Positions 33,656 to 43,325 are shown, counted from the first letter of the stretch. The stretch: 64,000 nt of DNA from Actinomycetes bacterium (GCA_023418505.1 JAEZZR010000012.1:124001-188000); one strand, 5' to 3'. A program made the numbers and translations. Notes: a model not told the origin generated them from the letters alone.

Positions 33656-36556
33656 TTACATTTGCTTGTCGACGGGGTCGTCCTGCAATAATTTCGCATT
33701 CCTTCTGCCTGCCAACCAGCCCACGAATATCGACCACAGCAACAGCAGCACGATAGCCACCACGATCACTAGTAGCGACACTGGCAAAGTGCTGTTCTGC
33801 CACGCTTGGCGCGATATCCCATCCATGCCGCCAACTAGCCAGCTAAGGAAGAACGGCAAGCTACCACCGATAAGCCCTCCGATAATGCCCAACAGCGAGA
33901 TACTCAACGCCTGTGCGATGCCAAATTTTCGCAGCACGCCCGGGCGCGCGCCAAGGGCGTACATCGTCTGAATATCACGACGCACCTCTGCCGCGGAGAG
34001 CAGAACAATCAGCAGGATCACGCCCATACTGAGCACCAACAACACCGACAGCACGCCCACGCTGAAATCGTTAACAATCACGTCAGTTTGCCAGCTGATG
34101 TAAACGAAGTCAGAGATTTCGTGCCCATCTTCACCGGCGGATTCGCCGAACACCGAAGCCCGCAATTTTTCCCACACATCGGGTTCGCGTTGCACGAAAA
34201 GGGTGCTCTGCTGGTAGCGCGGTTGGGCATCCAAGGCGGCAGCCGTCGCTGGGCTGATGATTACGCGTTCAAAGGACCTTAGCCCCGTGTTTTCGTACCC
34301 ATCGGGGTTCCAGTCCTCGGCCACCATCAACGTGCTATTCGATTCCAACACCACCGCAGGCAATTCCGTACCGCCGAAGTTCACTTTTCCGTTCGGCGCT
34401 AACGACGCATCCGTGACTACCGCTTCCCCACGTTTGTAAGCATCTTTAGCGATAGCGCGGGTGCGCTCGGAGAAAGCGCCAGGTAGGGCGACCGGCAGGG
34501 CGTCGAAGAATTCCTCACCGACGATGCGCGGACCAATATCGTCCGTGGACAGCTGCGACCAGGAAAAGACGCTATTTAACTGCCGAGTAGTTTGCTTGCC
34601 ACCAGCGGGCAACAGGATCTCGTTAGAGTCTGCTTCGGCGCTGGATTGGGTGGCGCCAGCTTGCTCGTCGTTTGCTTCCCCGTCGCCAGCTAACGAAAGT
34701 TGGTCGTCATAATTGCCATCCACGTAGCTATCGACGCGCGCCTGCAACCCATATCGCGAGGCCAGGGCGGCAATATCGGGCTCGTAGGGCTCCGGGGTGT
34801 TGGTCGTGACCAGCGGCGTGACGCTCACGTAGTTGGCACCTTTGGCCCAAGTAGCGTCGCTGTTATCGTCGCCCATGGTTTCTCCGGTAGAGCGGAAGCT
34901 CGACATCACCGGGAACACCAATGCGGAAGCAACTAATGCGATCACGGTGGCGGTCACGGCGGCGACAGCTGCCGACGAGCGCACCAGGTTCCGCACCTGC
35001 TCGCGCGCCGCCAACCGCACTGGCAGCGACGCTTTACCCGCGAATTTGCCCAACATCAACACCAACCACGGCGCAGAGAGAATCCACGCTGCATACGCGA
35101 TCACTCCGAATAGCGCGGTCCATTGGTTGCCCACTCCCAGACTTGAGATCACAAACGCCACCAACGCCACCACAGGTGCGGCAATGTGCCACGGGCGGAT
35201 GTGAGGCATGACGTCGTTGGTTCCGTCGGCAAGCGCCAAAATCGGACTATCAGAGCTCACGCGCTTCGCAGGCCAGCTAGCCGCCAACAGCCCCACTAGC
35301 ACCGCAGCAACTGCGCTGGCCAGCGCCATATCCCATGCCCAGGAGATCTGGGATCCGTCGTGAGCTAGCAGCGCCACAATCCCGATACCCACCCAGGACA
35401 GCACAATCGCAAGCGCGCACCCCAGCAGCCCAATAATCACGCCGTAAGCCAGCATCACGTTGCGCAGCACCGAAGGGCGCGCACCGGTGACCGCCAGCAA
35501 GCCCAGGCGACGCCGCGAACGACGCGCCGAGATCGCAAACAGCGGCGCCACCACCGAGCTCACCACCAACAGCATCAAGCCAATCAACGCGACAGTGTAG
35601 ATGAAATCGGCGAAAGTGTGGATGCCGGAAAACGTCGTGGCCAGCACAGATTCGCTGCTGACCGTCTGCGACGCCCGCGACAGTTGAATGCCAGTGCCGT
35701 CGTAATCGGCGTTTTCGAGCTTGTCGACGATATTCGCGACGCCATCAGCATGCGCATCTGGAATCACCCAGCGAATTTCGTTGAGGTACGCGCCTTTGTG
35801 AGCGGAGATGTCACCGCTGATAATCCTCTCTGGTGCGGTGAGGGTGACTGGGACAACCGAGGCGCCACGCTCGCCGATCGAGGTGACTTTCAGATCGGAT
35901 TCTGGGAGAGCGACCATGCCATCTTTGATGGCTGCGGCCACACTGGAATCTTGCGGTAGCTGCAGGTGCACGGTGTCGCCTTCGGAAACGCCGAGTGCGA
36001 ATGCGGTGCCTTCGTCGAGTTGAATTTCGCCGGAAGCTAGGGCGGTGGCATCGTCGTGGCTCTGGCGGGATTGCTGCTTCTGCTGGTCGATACCCGCCAC
36101 TGAGGTGGAAACAACCAGATTGCTGGAGTGGGCACCGGCATTGCCAGCATTACCGGCATCACCAACGCTCAAGTTTCCTTCGAAGTACAGCTGCGGCGTC
36201 AGGTATGCGAGCACATCACTTTCGGAAAGACCTGTTGCTTCAGCGATGCGGGCAACATCGGGCTGCTCTGCGAGATCGGCGTGCCCGGCGCGCCCCTCAG
36301 ACCCAGCGCGCCCCTCAGCAACACACCAACCTAGGTAATGCTTTGGTGCATCGGGCTCGCATGGCGTATTGGTTACTACCACCTCGAGATCGTTCTTCGC
36401 GATGTATCCCGATGGCGGTGGATCTGACTTAAAGTTCGACACCACCAGCGAAGACACCATCACAGTCGCCAAAATCGGCAGTGCAAATAAGATCACTGAG
36501 GTCAACGCCAGTTTTTTGTTGGCGCGGATCTCTGTCCAGGCAAGTCGCCAAATCAT
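33656..36556 (-). CDS. MacB/FtsX-type ABC exporter permease
   Basis: 966-residue permease. Like bacterial MacB/FtsX proteins it has an N-terminal helix (about residues 10-36), a large extracytoplasmic domain, then helices (e.g. ALIGLMLLVVSSVVAPLFAI) and a second FtsX unit toward the C-terminus with VLSVLLVLSMGVILLIVLLS and VVAIVLLLLWSIFVG. The external domains are rich in Asp/Glu/Thr. It directly abuts the ATPase stop codon, so the two are translated together. Such exporters move peptides, antibiotics or lipids; the substrate here is unknown. Confidence 0.85.
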   Translation of the reverse strand: MIWRLAWTEIRANKKLALTSVILFALPILATVMVSSLVVSNFKSDPPPSGYIAKNDLEVVVTNTPCEPDAPKHYLGWCVAEGRAGSEGRAGHADLAEQPDVARIAEATGLSESDVLAYLTPQLYFEGNLSVGDAGNAGNAGAHSSNLVVSTSVAGIDQQKQQSRQSHDDATALASGEIQLDEGTAFALGVSEGDTVHLQLPQDSSVAAAIKDGMVALPESDLKVTSIGERGASVVPVTLTAPERIISGDISAHKGAYLNEIRWVIPDAHADGVANIVDKLENADYDGTGIQLSRASQTVSSESVLATTFSGIHTFADFIYTVALIGLMLLVVSSVVAPLFAISARRSRRRLGLLAVTGARPSVLRNVMLAYGVIIGLLGCALAIVLSWVGIGIVALLAHDGSQISWAWDMALASAVAAVLVGLLAASWPAKRVSSDSPILALADGTNDVMPHIRPWHIAAPVVALVAFVISSLGVGNQWTALFGVIAYAAWILSAPWLVLMLGKFAGKASLPVRLAAREQVRNLVRSSAAVAAVTATVIALVASALVFPVMSSFRSTGETMGDDNSDATWAKGANYVSVTPLVTTNTPEPYEPDIAALASRYGLQARVDSYVDGNYDDQLSLAGDGEANDEQAGATQSSAEADSNEILLPAGGKQTTRQLNSVFSWSQLSTDDIGPRIVGEEFFDALPVALPGAFSERTRAIAKDAYKRGEAVVTDASLAPNGKVNFGGTELPAVVLESNSTLMVAEDWNPDGYENTGLRSFERVIISPATAAALDAQPRYQQSTLFVQREPDVWEKLRASVFGESAGEDGHEISDFVYISWQTDVIVNDFSVGVLSVLLVLSMGVILLIVLLSAAEVRRDIQTMYALGARPGVLRKFGIAQALSISLLGIIGGLIGGSLPFFLSWLVGGMDGISRQAWQNSTLPVSLLVIVVAIVLLLLWSIFVGWLAGRRNAKLLQDDPVDKQM

Positions 36557-37315
36557 CTAACTCACCACCTTTCCGTCACGCAGGTAGATCACTTCATCCG
36601 CGTAGGCCGCAAAACGAGGCTCATGGGTTACCAACAACGCCCCCGCACCAGCATCGACGCGCGATCGCAGCAGCTCCATGATTTTCTCGGCAGTGCTGGT
36701 GTCTAAGGCGCCGGTTGGCTCGTCGGCAAGCAACAAATTCCGCTTCCCCACCAGCGCCCGCGCAATTGCTACCCGCTGACGCTGCCCACCCGAGCACTCC
36801 GCCGGAAAACGCTCCGCCAGCTGGGAAAGTTCGAGTTCCTCGAGGGCTTTCATTGCTTCACGACGAGCCTCACCGCGCTTGACCCCACCGAGTTCCAGAG
36901 GCAGCGCGATGTTTTCCGCCACCGTCAACGTGGGCATCAAGTTGAAGTCCTGGAACACGAAACCGACTTCCTCGCGGCGAATGTCGGCTAACTCCGTGGC
37001 AGCGTAACTGCTGATATCACAGCCATTGATCAACACCCGACCGCCACTGGGCGCCGCCAGCGCACCCGCGACATGTAACAACGTGGACTTGCCCGAGCCC
37101 GACGGACCCATAATCGCCACGAGCTGGCCTGGCTCTACGGTGAGCGAAACGTCGTCAAGCGCAAAAACCGTATTCGGCCCGTCCGTGTACGACTTCGAAA
37201 CGCCCTGCAAGTCCAGGATCGGAGGCTGGCACTGCGGATCAGCTTCACGACGAGTAACAGCTGCCGAACCCGCCGGCGAATTCGGGGTGAGATTGTGCGT
37301 TGCTTTAGTGTTCAT
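36557..37315 (-). CDS. MacB-type ABC exporter ATPase
   Basis: 252-residue ATPase of the LolD/MacB type. Walker A GPSGSGKST, signature CSGGQRQRVA, Walker B LLLADEPTGALD with the trailing GALD typical of this group, and an H-loop VTHEPRF. An N-terminal leader of about 30 residues precedes the nucleotide fold. It overlaps the padR gene by 11 bp and abuts the permease, so the exporter is regulated in one unit with padR. Confidence 0.92.
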   Translation of the reverse strand: MNTKATHNLTPNSPAGSAAVTRREADPQCQPPILDLQGVSKSYTDGPNTVFALDDVSLTVEPGQLVAIMGPSGSGKSTLLHVAGALAAPSGGRVLINGCDISSYAATELADIRREEVGFVFQDFNLMPTLTVAENIALPLELGGVKRGEARREAMKALEELELSQLAERFPAECSGGQRQRVAIARALVGKRNLLLADEPTGALDTSTAEKIMELLRSRVDAGAGALLVTHEPRFAAYADEVIYLRDGKVVS

Positions 37316-37877
37316 GGCAGATTTCCTCTACTCGGTCGAGCCACCGCAACTGGGATTCCAACTCGAAGATGTGACGTTCGCGCAACAATGCCGAGGCATT
37401 ACCGCGGGAATTGTGAGGTTGGGAGTTTTCGGCTTGATCGGGGGTGGGATCAGTGCCGGCCTTGCTTTGCGCGCGCAGGTCCGTGAGCTTTTTTAATTGC
37501 TTCATCACAGCCAGGCGCTGTGCGTGGATGAGTTTTTGGCTATCCGCACGTCCGAGTGCGTCGGCGAGGGAGAATTTGATGACGAGCTCGTCGCGCTCAT
37601 CCGGCTTGGCAGTAATAGGAGCCTGCCACCATTGCTCTAGGGTTTCGCGCCCGGCATCGGTGAGGGCGAAAATCTCTGCGCTTCGACCACCACCGGAAGT
37701 ATCAGTACCGATGGATTCAACAAGCCCATCGCGGTGGAGGCGCTTCATGGTTTGAAACACCTGCCCCACGTTGATCGGCCAGGTGTGACCCGTGCGCTCT
37801 TGGAATTCCTGCCTTAGCTGATTCACCCCTCTGGGTTGCTGATCCAGCAGAGTCAGCAAGGCGAATTTAATCGACAT
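37305..37877 (-). CDS. PadR-family transcriptional regulator
   Basis: 190-residue winged-helix repressor. The N-terminal PadR domain is recognisable: MSIKFALLTLLDQQPRGVNQL, WPINVGQVFQTMKRLHRDGLVES and a tail helix for dimerisation. First gene of an operon with an ABC exporter, a classic arrangement for drug- or peptide-responsive control. Two copies of a 15-bp palindrome sit 33-71 bp upstream of its start and are very likely its operators. Confidence 0.9.
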   Translation of the reverse strand: MSIKFALLTLLDQQPRGVNQLRQEFQERTGHTWPINVGQVFQTMKRLHRDGLVESIGTDTSGGGRSAEIFALTDAGRETLEQWWQAPITAKPDERDELVIKFSLADALGRADSQKLIHAQRLAVMKQLKKLTDLRAQSKAGTDPTPDQAENSQPHNSRGNASALLRERHIFELESQLRWLDRVEEICHEH

Positions 37878-37909
37878 GGCAACCGCCTAAATTGTGTAAT
37901 GACATCTTT

Positions 37910-37948
37910 AGTTACCCAGTAACTTATCTAGAAAGTTACTCGGTAACT
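37910..37948. promoter_or_regulatory. Two palindromic operators upstream of padR
   Basis: AGTTACCCAGTAACT (37910-37924) and AGTTACTCGGTAACT (37934-37948) share the arms AGTTAC and GTAACT, with centres 24 bp apart. Their position before padR suggests autoregulation. Confidence 0.8.
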
Positions 37949-38045
37949 ATTAGGGTGTCAATAGGTGTGGCGGGATTTTTTAGTTAGGGACGTGCGCGAG
38001 CGGAAGATGGGCGATACCTACAAGCGCACCCTTTGACCCAGACGC

Positions 38046-39044
38046 TTAAGAACCGGAAGAGAACACCGGATCGTGCACCCTCAAGCCACGCGACACGTTT
38101 TCACAGACGGAAGATGCTCCAATTTCCTGAGATCTTGCAGCTGTCGGCGAGTTACACCCCCAATCACCCAGCTGAACAGCGAGGGTATTACCGCCTCCCT
38201 CCTGATGCATCACTGCGTTATAGCGATCCAGGATCTCTATCGCTTCCTTGCAGCTCATTTCACCTTTTACTATCTCCGCCAACCGCTGGCCTGTTGCCGC
38301 ACCACACAACATCGGCGCTTTTTGAATCAGATGATCTCGGCCTTCATAATCGTCGCTCGGGACTACATTCGTCGGAGTAGGTCCAGCAGCTTCTTCCCAA
38401 GAGTCAAAAACTTTGCCCATAGTGCGAATCTTGCGGTCTTTGCCCTCGATAGCGAAAGCAGCATTTTCGGATTCACAGATCACAGTTGAATCATCGGGCT
38501 TGCCGCAACGCACATCGCCGTAAGAAAAGAAGTCACCAGTCTTCAGCTCTTCTTTCGCGGGCGGCCGCCCTTCCACCATCGTGTAGACCAGCCCCTCCTT
38601 ACCCAAGGAAATAGCTGATGGCCGCATCTTTGGAAACGGTGGTACTTCAATGTCAGGGACCGAATCCGGCGCTTCGCCGATACACGTGGCGCCGGTATAA
38701 ATGAAGCACGCACTACGCACACCATCGATTTCGACGATGAAGTCCCATGAACCATTATTAGAAAAGCGCTCTGGCGAAAGCTCGCGCATTCCTTCCGTGT
38801 TCAGCTTGATCTTTGCGTCTTTCGATTTTTCCTCTGCTTCAGCAGTCGAAGTCGCACTGGATGCCGATTCAGAAGCAGTAGCTTCGCTAGCTACAGCAGT
38901 CCCCTCAGCCGAAGAAGTATTCGCCTCGCTCGAATCATCACCATCACAGCCGACCAGAGCCATCATCGCCGCAACGCTAGTTAAACAAGTCAGAGTCACC
39001 TTCGCTAGAGGAAACCCCCTGCCCAGCCCGCGCACCGCGCACAC
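38046..39044 (-). CDS. Lipoprotein of unknown function
   Basis: 332 residues, start GTG 39044 (uncertain; no ribosome binding site and no clear -10). The N-terminal region ends in a lipobox, LVGC, with Cys33, followed by an Asp/Ser/Glu/Ala-rich disordered linker of about 50 residues. The mature part has an N-terminal domain with disulfide-ready cysteines (ACFIYTGATCIG, DVRCGKPDDSTVICES) and a C-terminal helical domain with LCGAATGQRLAEIVKGEMSC, which resembles the small helical domains of some corynebacterial and mycobacterial lipoproteins. No function is recognised. Confidence 0.6.
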   Translation of the reverse strand: MCAVRGLGRGFPLAKVTLTCLTSVAAMMALVGCDGDDSSEANTSSAEGTAVASEATASESASSATSTAEAEEKSKDAKIKLNTEGMRELSPERFSNNGSWDFIVEIDGVRSACFIYTGATCIGEAPDSVPDIEVPPFPKMRPSAISLGKEGLVYTMVEGRPPAKEELKTGDFFSYGDVRCGKPDDSTVICESENAAFAIEGKDRKIRTMGKVFDSWEEAAGPTPTNVVPSDDYEGRDHLIQKAPMLCGAATGQRLAEIVKGEMSCKEAIEILDRYNAVMHQEGGGNTLAVQLGDWGCNSPTAARSQEIGASSVCENVSRGLRVHDPVFSSGS

Positions 39045-39399
39045 TATTTCGATTCATGTTATGACATTTTATCATGGCACACCTAACTCTTTCTCGCGAT
39101 CACCCGGCGCCGACTCCCATCCGAATCAAACCCCCACCACCCCGCACTCCACCACGAACACTAAACACAGTTATCTGTTCGCAAAATTAATCGAAAACCT
39201 TAATTAAGCGTTAGTTACCCTGTTACTGAAAGTTAGGACTTACTGCAGGTCAGGCGCCGAAAATGAATTCTAAGAATTCTCCACAATAGTTATGTGAAAA
39301 GTGCTTACTCGTGCTAAAAATCACATGTATACATTGCTAGATTTTTGCCGATTTAGGCCGGTTTAGCTTTCACCCTTAGCAAACGCATAAAGGAATGTC
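39045..39399. other. Intergenic region before the Fe-S reductase gene
   Basis: 355 bp. It contains a near-copy of the PadR palindrome (39213-39227), a GAATTC-TAA-GAATTC pair (39265-39279) and an AT-rich stretch from 39290 that should hold the promoter. I see no gene in it. Confidence 0.5.
39213..39227. promoter_or_regulatory. Third PadR-operator-like palindrome
   Basis: AGTTACCCTGTTACT matches the first padR site at 13 of 15 bases. It lies about 170-190 bp upstream of the Fe-S reductase start and also upstream of the divergent lipoprotein gene. Confidence 0.45.
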
Positions 39400-42300
39400 A
39401 TGAGCGCGCTACACTCCGCCAGTGATCTGGTGGCCTCAGCATCGCCCAGTGGCTCCCCACTCAGCGCTACCCTGATGGCTGCTGAAGCCGGTGCCACCGA
39501 CGCCGTGTCGTACAACGGCGTCACGATTGCGATTGGCGTGATCGGTGTTCTGGCTTCGCTTCCGTGCTGGTTCATTTTCATCAAGGGCTTTACCCACATG
39601 GTGAAAACCATCTCGGTTGGCCAGTCCACCTATGGTCACACCGGAAATTGGGGCACCCGAGCCTGGACGATGATCCGTGAGATCGCCTTCCACACGAAGA
39701 TGGCGAAGAAACCAGGTGTGGCGATTGCCCACTGGTTCGTGATGGTGGGCTTCTTACTCGGTTCCCTGGTGTGGTTCGAGGCCTATATCCAGACCTTCTG
39801 GCCGGAAGGCGGCTGGCCGATCCTCAAAGATCTCACCGCGTGGCACTTCATTGACGAAATCCTTGGCCTAGGTACCACCCTGGGTATTTTGGCTCTGATC
39901 ATCGTGCGCCAAACTGATACGGGTAAGAAGCGCCTTAGCCGTTTCTACGGCTCGAATGCGAAGGCAGCTTACTTCGTAGAAGGCGTGGTCTTGATCGAAG
40001 GCCTCGGCATGATGATGGTGAAGGCCGCCAAGCTGGCTACCTACGGCGATCATGGCAAGACCGGTTGGGACGTCTGGAACGGCGCCAACTTTGTTACCGG
40101 TTTGATCGCGCAGGTTCTTCCGTCGTCAGCCGTCATGGTCTCTGTCTTCGCGCTTATTAAGTTGCTCTCCGGTATGGTGTGGCTCTTCGTTGTGGGCCGC
40201 AACCTTACGTGGGGTGTGGCTTGGCACCGGTTCCTGGCGTTTGCGAACATCCTGCTCAAGCGCGATGCAGATGGCTACAACGCACTGGGTGCCGCGAAGC
40301 CTATGACCTCCCAGGGCGAGATCCTGAACCTGGAAGAAGCTGATCCTGAAGTTGATTCCATGGGTACCGGCGTGGTTACCGATCACTCGTGGAAGGCGTT
40401 GCTGGACTTCACCTCCTGCACGGAGTGTGGCCGCTGCCAGGAACAGTGCCCGGCGTGGAACACTGCGAAGCCACTGTCGCCGAAGTTGCTGGTTAACCGC
40501 CTACGCGATCACGCCTATCAGTCCGCTCCTTACTTGCTCAACGGCGAGACCATTCAAATGGCGCGCGAGGGCGAAGGCGAAGGTTCCGCGGTGCTGACCA
40601 AGGCATTGGTAGGCGATGGCGACGAGGGTGTTATCGACCAGGACGTCCTATGGTCTTGCACCAACTGTGGCGCTTGCGTGGAGCAGTGCCCGGTGGACAT
40701 CGAGCACATCGACCACATCATCGACATGCGCCGCTACCAGGTGCTGGTGGAGTCCGACTTCCCAACCGAGCTCGCCGGCCTGTTCAAGAATCTGGAAACC
40801 AAGGGCAATCCTTGGGGTCAGAATGCTTCCACTCGCCAAGATTGGATCGACGAGGTCCGCAAGGATGGCGTTGTGGTGCCTATTTGGGGCGAAGACGTCG
40901 AAAGCTTCGATGACACCGAATACCTGTTCTGGGTGGGCTGTGCAGGTGCTTACGACGATAACGCCAAGAAGACCACCAAGGCCGTCGCCGAAATGCTGTA
41001 CACCGCTGGCGTGAAGTTCGCGGTGCTCTCGCAGGCTGAGGGTTGTACCGGTGACTCGGCGCGTCGTGCTGGTAACGAGTTCTTGTTCCAGATGCTCGCG
41101 GAGCAGAACATCGAGCAGCTCTCTGAGGTTTTCGATGGTGTGCCTCCGAAGCAGCGCAAGATCGTAGTGACCTGTGCGCACTGCTTCAATACCTTTAAGA
41201 ATGAGTACCCAGAGTTGGGTGGCCATTACGAGGTCTTGCACCACACGAAGCTGCTGAACAAGCTGGTGCGTGATAATCGTCTGCAGCCGGTGGCTTCTGG
41301 CCAGGGACGTCAGGTGACCTACCACGATCCTTGCTTCCTGGGCCGCCATAACAAGGTGTTCGAGGCTCCTCGCGAGTTGATTGGTGCCTCGGGTGCGAAT
41401 CTCGTGGAGATGAAGCGCAACCGCAACACTGGTTTCTGCTGTGGTGCAGGTGGTGCGCGTATGTGGATGGAAGAGACCATCGGCCAGCGCATCAACATCA
41501 ACCGCACCGAAGAAGCGGTAGCTACCGGCGCCGAGGCGATTGCGATTGGCTGCCCGTTCTGTAAGACCATGATGTCCGACGGCGTGAACAACGTAGTTGA
41601 AGAAGACGAGAAGAAGCCAGAAGTTCTGGATATCGCCCAGATGCTGCGTGATTCTGTGCTTGTCGACGGAAAACTGCCGGAAGCCCGCGAGCCAGAGTGG
41701 ATCGAACAGCCGGAACGTGGCTATGTGGATCCAGTTAAGGCTGCGAAGGAAGAGGAAGAGCGCAAGGCTGCCGAGGAAGCTAAGGCGGAAGCTGAGCGTA
41801 AGAAGGCCGAAAAGAAGAAGGCTGCCGACGCTAAGAAGGCTGGAGCTGCTGCAGGCGGCGCTGCCGCTGCTGGTGCTGCTGCCAAGGCTAAGGGTGGCGC
41901 TCCTGCCCCTGGTGGCAAGGCCAAGGGTGCGCCGGCTCCTGGAGCTAAGAAGGGTGCACCGGCACCGGGCGGTAAAGCCAAGGGCGCACCGGCACCTGGC
42001 GGCAAGAAGGGCGCTCCTGCTCCTGGCGGTAAAGCTAAGGGTGGCGCTCCTACTCCTGGTGGAGCCAAGAAGGGCGCTCCTACCCCGGGCGGCGCTAAGA
42101 AGGGCGCTCCGACGCCTGGTGGTGCAAAGTCGGCTACCAAGACCGGCGCACCAACCCCAGGTGGCGCTAAGAAGGGAGCCCCAACTCCGGGCGGTGCACG
42201 CAAGGGAGCTCCAACGCCAGGTGGTGCACGCAAGGGTGCTCCAACCCCAGGTGGCGCAAAGGCTGCTACCAAGGGTGGCGCACCAGTGCCAGGTGGAGCC

Positions 42301-43242
42301 AAGAAGGGTGCGCCAGTACCAGGTGGGGCCAAGAAGGGCGCACCAGTTCCTGGCGGCTCAAAGAAGGCCACCAAGCCTGCTGCCGAATCCGTAGCACCGG
42401 AAACCCAGGATGCTGCCGAAGCTGCACCAAAGAAGACCACTTCTGGTGCTCCAATTCCAGGTGGCGCTCGTAAGGGTGCACCGGTTCCTGGTGGAGCTCG
42501 CAAGGCTAAGCCAGCTGCTCCAGCTGAGGTGGAAGAGCCACAAGCTGCAGTTGAAACTGCTGCCGAAGACACCGCTGCCGAAACCACCACAGCTGAGACC
42601 ACTTCAGTGGCAAAGACCGCTTCGGGTGCGCCAGTACCAGGTGGCGCCCGTCGTGGTGCTCCAATTCCAGGAGGTGCCCGTAAGGCTAAGGCTGCAGGTG
42701 CCGCCACCGCTGCTACAGCCGCAGGTGCAACGGCTGCAGCTGCTAGCTGTCAGCCAGAAGCAGCTGAAGCAGCTGAGGTAGAAACCACCGAGGCTACGGA
42801 AGCAACTGAAGTAGCTGAGGCCACCGAAGCAACCCAGACCGCTGAAGCTGTGGAAACCACCGAAGCAACCGAACAGGCTCCAAGCCGAGCTGCGGTTCAA
42901 ACTACTGCTACCGGCGTTCCGATTCCAGGCTTTGCCCGTCGCGGCGGATCTGTTGCTATTCCAAAGGCTGCCGAGCCAGTTGAAGCAGACGAAGCCGAAG
43001 AACCTCAGGAGCTTGAGGATCAGGAAGAGATCCAAGAAGTTCAAGAGACCGAGGAAGTAGCAGCGCCTGCTGATGACGCAACTGAGGAAGTAGCCGAGGT
43101 TGAAGAAGCCGAGGCAGAGTCGGAGGCTCCAGAAGCAGAAGCTGCAGAATCCGCAGCACCTGCTGCAGGTAACGCACTGGCTGACGCACCACGCAACAGC
43201 CATGGAGTACCAATTCCAGGCTTCGCTCGTCGCAATAGTTAG
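39400..43242 (+). CDS. Membrane Fe-S reductase with a long Gly/Ala/Pro repeat tail
   Basis: 1280 residues. Residues about 40-300 form a five-helix membrane domain like the gamma subunit of respiratory reductases (heme-b type). Two 4Fe-4S clusters follow (CTECGRCQEQCP near 340 and CTNCGACVEQCP near 420), then two CCG/heterodisulfide-reductase-like domains (WVGCAGAY, CFLGRHNKV, GFCCGAGGARMWM). This core matches the mycobacterial iron-sulfur reductase Rv0338c, which also neighbours an aminotransferase. A Lys/Glu/Ala coiled segment (about 775-830) leads into a tail from residue 832 with 21 copies of a GAPxPGGAKK-like unit. Start ATG 39400 has AAAGGA 5 nt upstream. The electron donor and acceptor are unknown. 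Confidence 0.87.
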   Translation: MSALHSASDLVASASPSGSPLSATLMAAEAGATDAVSYNGVTIAIGVIGVLASLPCWFIFIKGFTHMVKTISVGQSTYGHTGNWGTRAWTMIREIAFHTKMAKKPGVAIAHWFVMVGFLLGSLVWFEAYIQTFWPEGGWPILKDLTAWHFIDEILGLGTTLGILALIIVRQTDTGKKRLSRFYGSNAKAAYFVEGVVLIEGLGMMMVKAAKLATYGDHGKTGWDVWNGANFVTGLIAQVLPSSAVMVSVFALIKLLSGMVWLFVVGRNLTWGVAWHRFLAFANILLKRDADGYNALGAAKPMTSQGEILNLEEADPEVDSMGTGVVTDHSWKALLDFTSCTECGRCQEQCPAWNTAKPLSPKLLVNRLRDHAYQSAPYLLNGETIQMAREGEGEGSAVLTKALVGDGDEGVIDQDVLWSCTNCGACVEQCPVDIEHIDHIIDMRRYQVLVESDFPTELAGLFKNLETKGNPWGQNASTRQDWIDEVRKDGVVVPIWGEDVESFDDTEYLFWVGCAGAYDDNAKKTTKAVAEMLYTAGVKFAVLSQAEGCTGDSARRAGNEFLFQMLAEQNIEQLSEVFDGVPPKQRKIVVTCAHCFNTFKNEYPELGGHYEVLHHTKLLNKLVRDNRLQPVASGQGRQVTYHDPCFLGRHNKVFEAPRELIGASGANLVEMKRNRNTGFCCGAGGARMWMEETIGQRININRTEEAVATGAEAIAIGCPFCKTMMSDGVNNVVEEDEKKPEVLDIAQMLRDSVLVDGKLPEAREPEWIEQPERGYVDPVKAAKEEEERKAAEEAKAEAERKKAEKKKAADAKKAGAAAGGAAAAGAAAKAKGGAPAPGGKAKGAPAPGAKKGAPAPGGKAKGAPAPGGKKGAPAPGGKAKGGAPTPGGAKKGAPTPGGAKKGAPTPGGAKSATKTGAPTPGGAKKGAPTPGGARKGAPTPGGARKGAPTPGGAKAATKGGAPVPGGAKKGAPVPGGAKKGAPVPGGSKKATKPAAESVAPETQDAAEAAPKKTTSGAPIPGGARKGAPVPGGARKAKPAAPAEVEEPQAAVETAAEDTAAETTTAETTSVAKTASGAPVPGGARRGAPIPGGARKAKAAGAATAATAAGATAAAASCQPEAAEAAEVETTEATEATEVAEATEATQTAEAVETTEATEQAPSRAAVQTTATGVPIPGFARRGGSVAIPKAAEPVEADEAEEPQELEDQEEIQEVQETEEVAAPADDATEEVAEVEEAEAESEAPEAEAAESAAPAAGNALADAPRNSHGVPIPGFARRNS
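41893..43236 (+). repeat. Codon-level repeat array encoding GAPxPGGAKK units
   Basis: Nineteen repeats of about 30 bp run to about 42684 and two more sit near 42912 and 43206, the last next to the stop codon. The peptide unit is G-A/V-P-x-P-G-G/F-A/K-K/R-K/R. The third position goes Ala (units 1-5), Thr (6-12), Val (13-15) and then Ile or Val; the last two read GVPIPGFARR. Confidence 0.9.
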
Positions 43243-43292
43243 AGCGAGCAAATAGCTAGGCCGTGCAGTAACGGCTAAAGCCACTGCCACCG

Positions 43293-43325
43293 AGTCCCAA
43301 TCCCACCCGGGGTTGGGACTTTTTC
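43293..43325 (+). terminator. Intrinsic terminator after the Fe-S reductase gene
   Basis: AGTCCCAA pairs with TTGGGACT around a 12-nt GC-rich loop and is followed by TTTTT. It lies between the stop at 43242 and the cation-efflux gene. Confidence 0.85.

Noticed and set aside
41721..42707. A long minus-strand reading frame (328 codons) opposite the repeat tail of the Fe-S reductase
   Set aside because: It is the reverse complement of the Gly/Ala/Pro-coding repeats, so it is itself repetitive and open for composition reasons. No ribosome binding site or recognisable domain.
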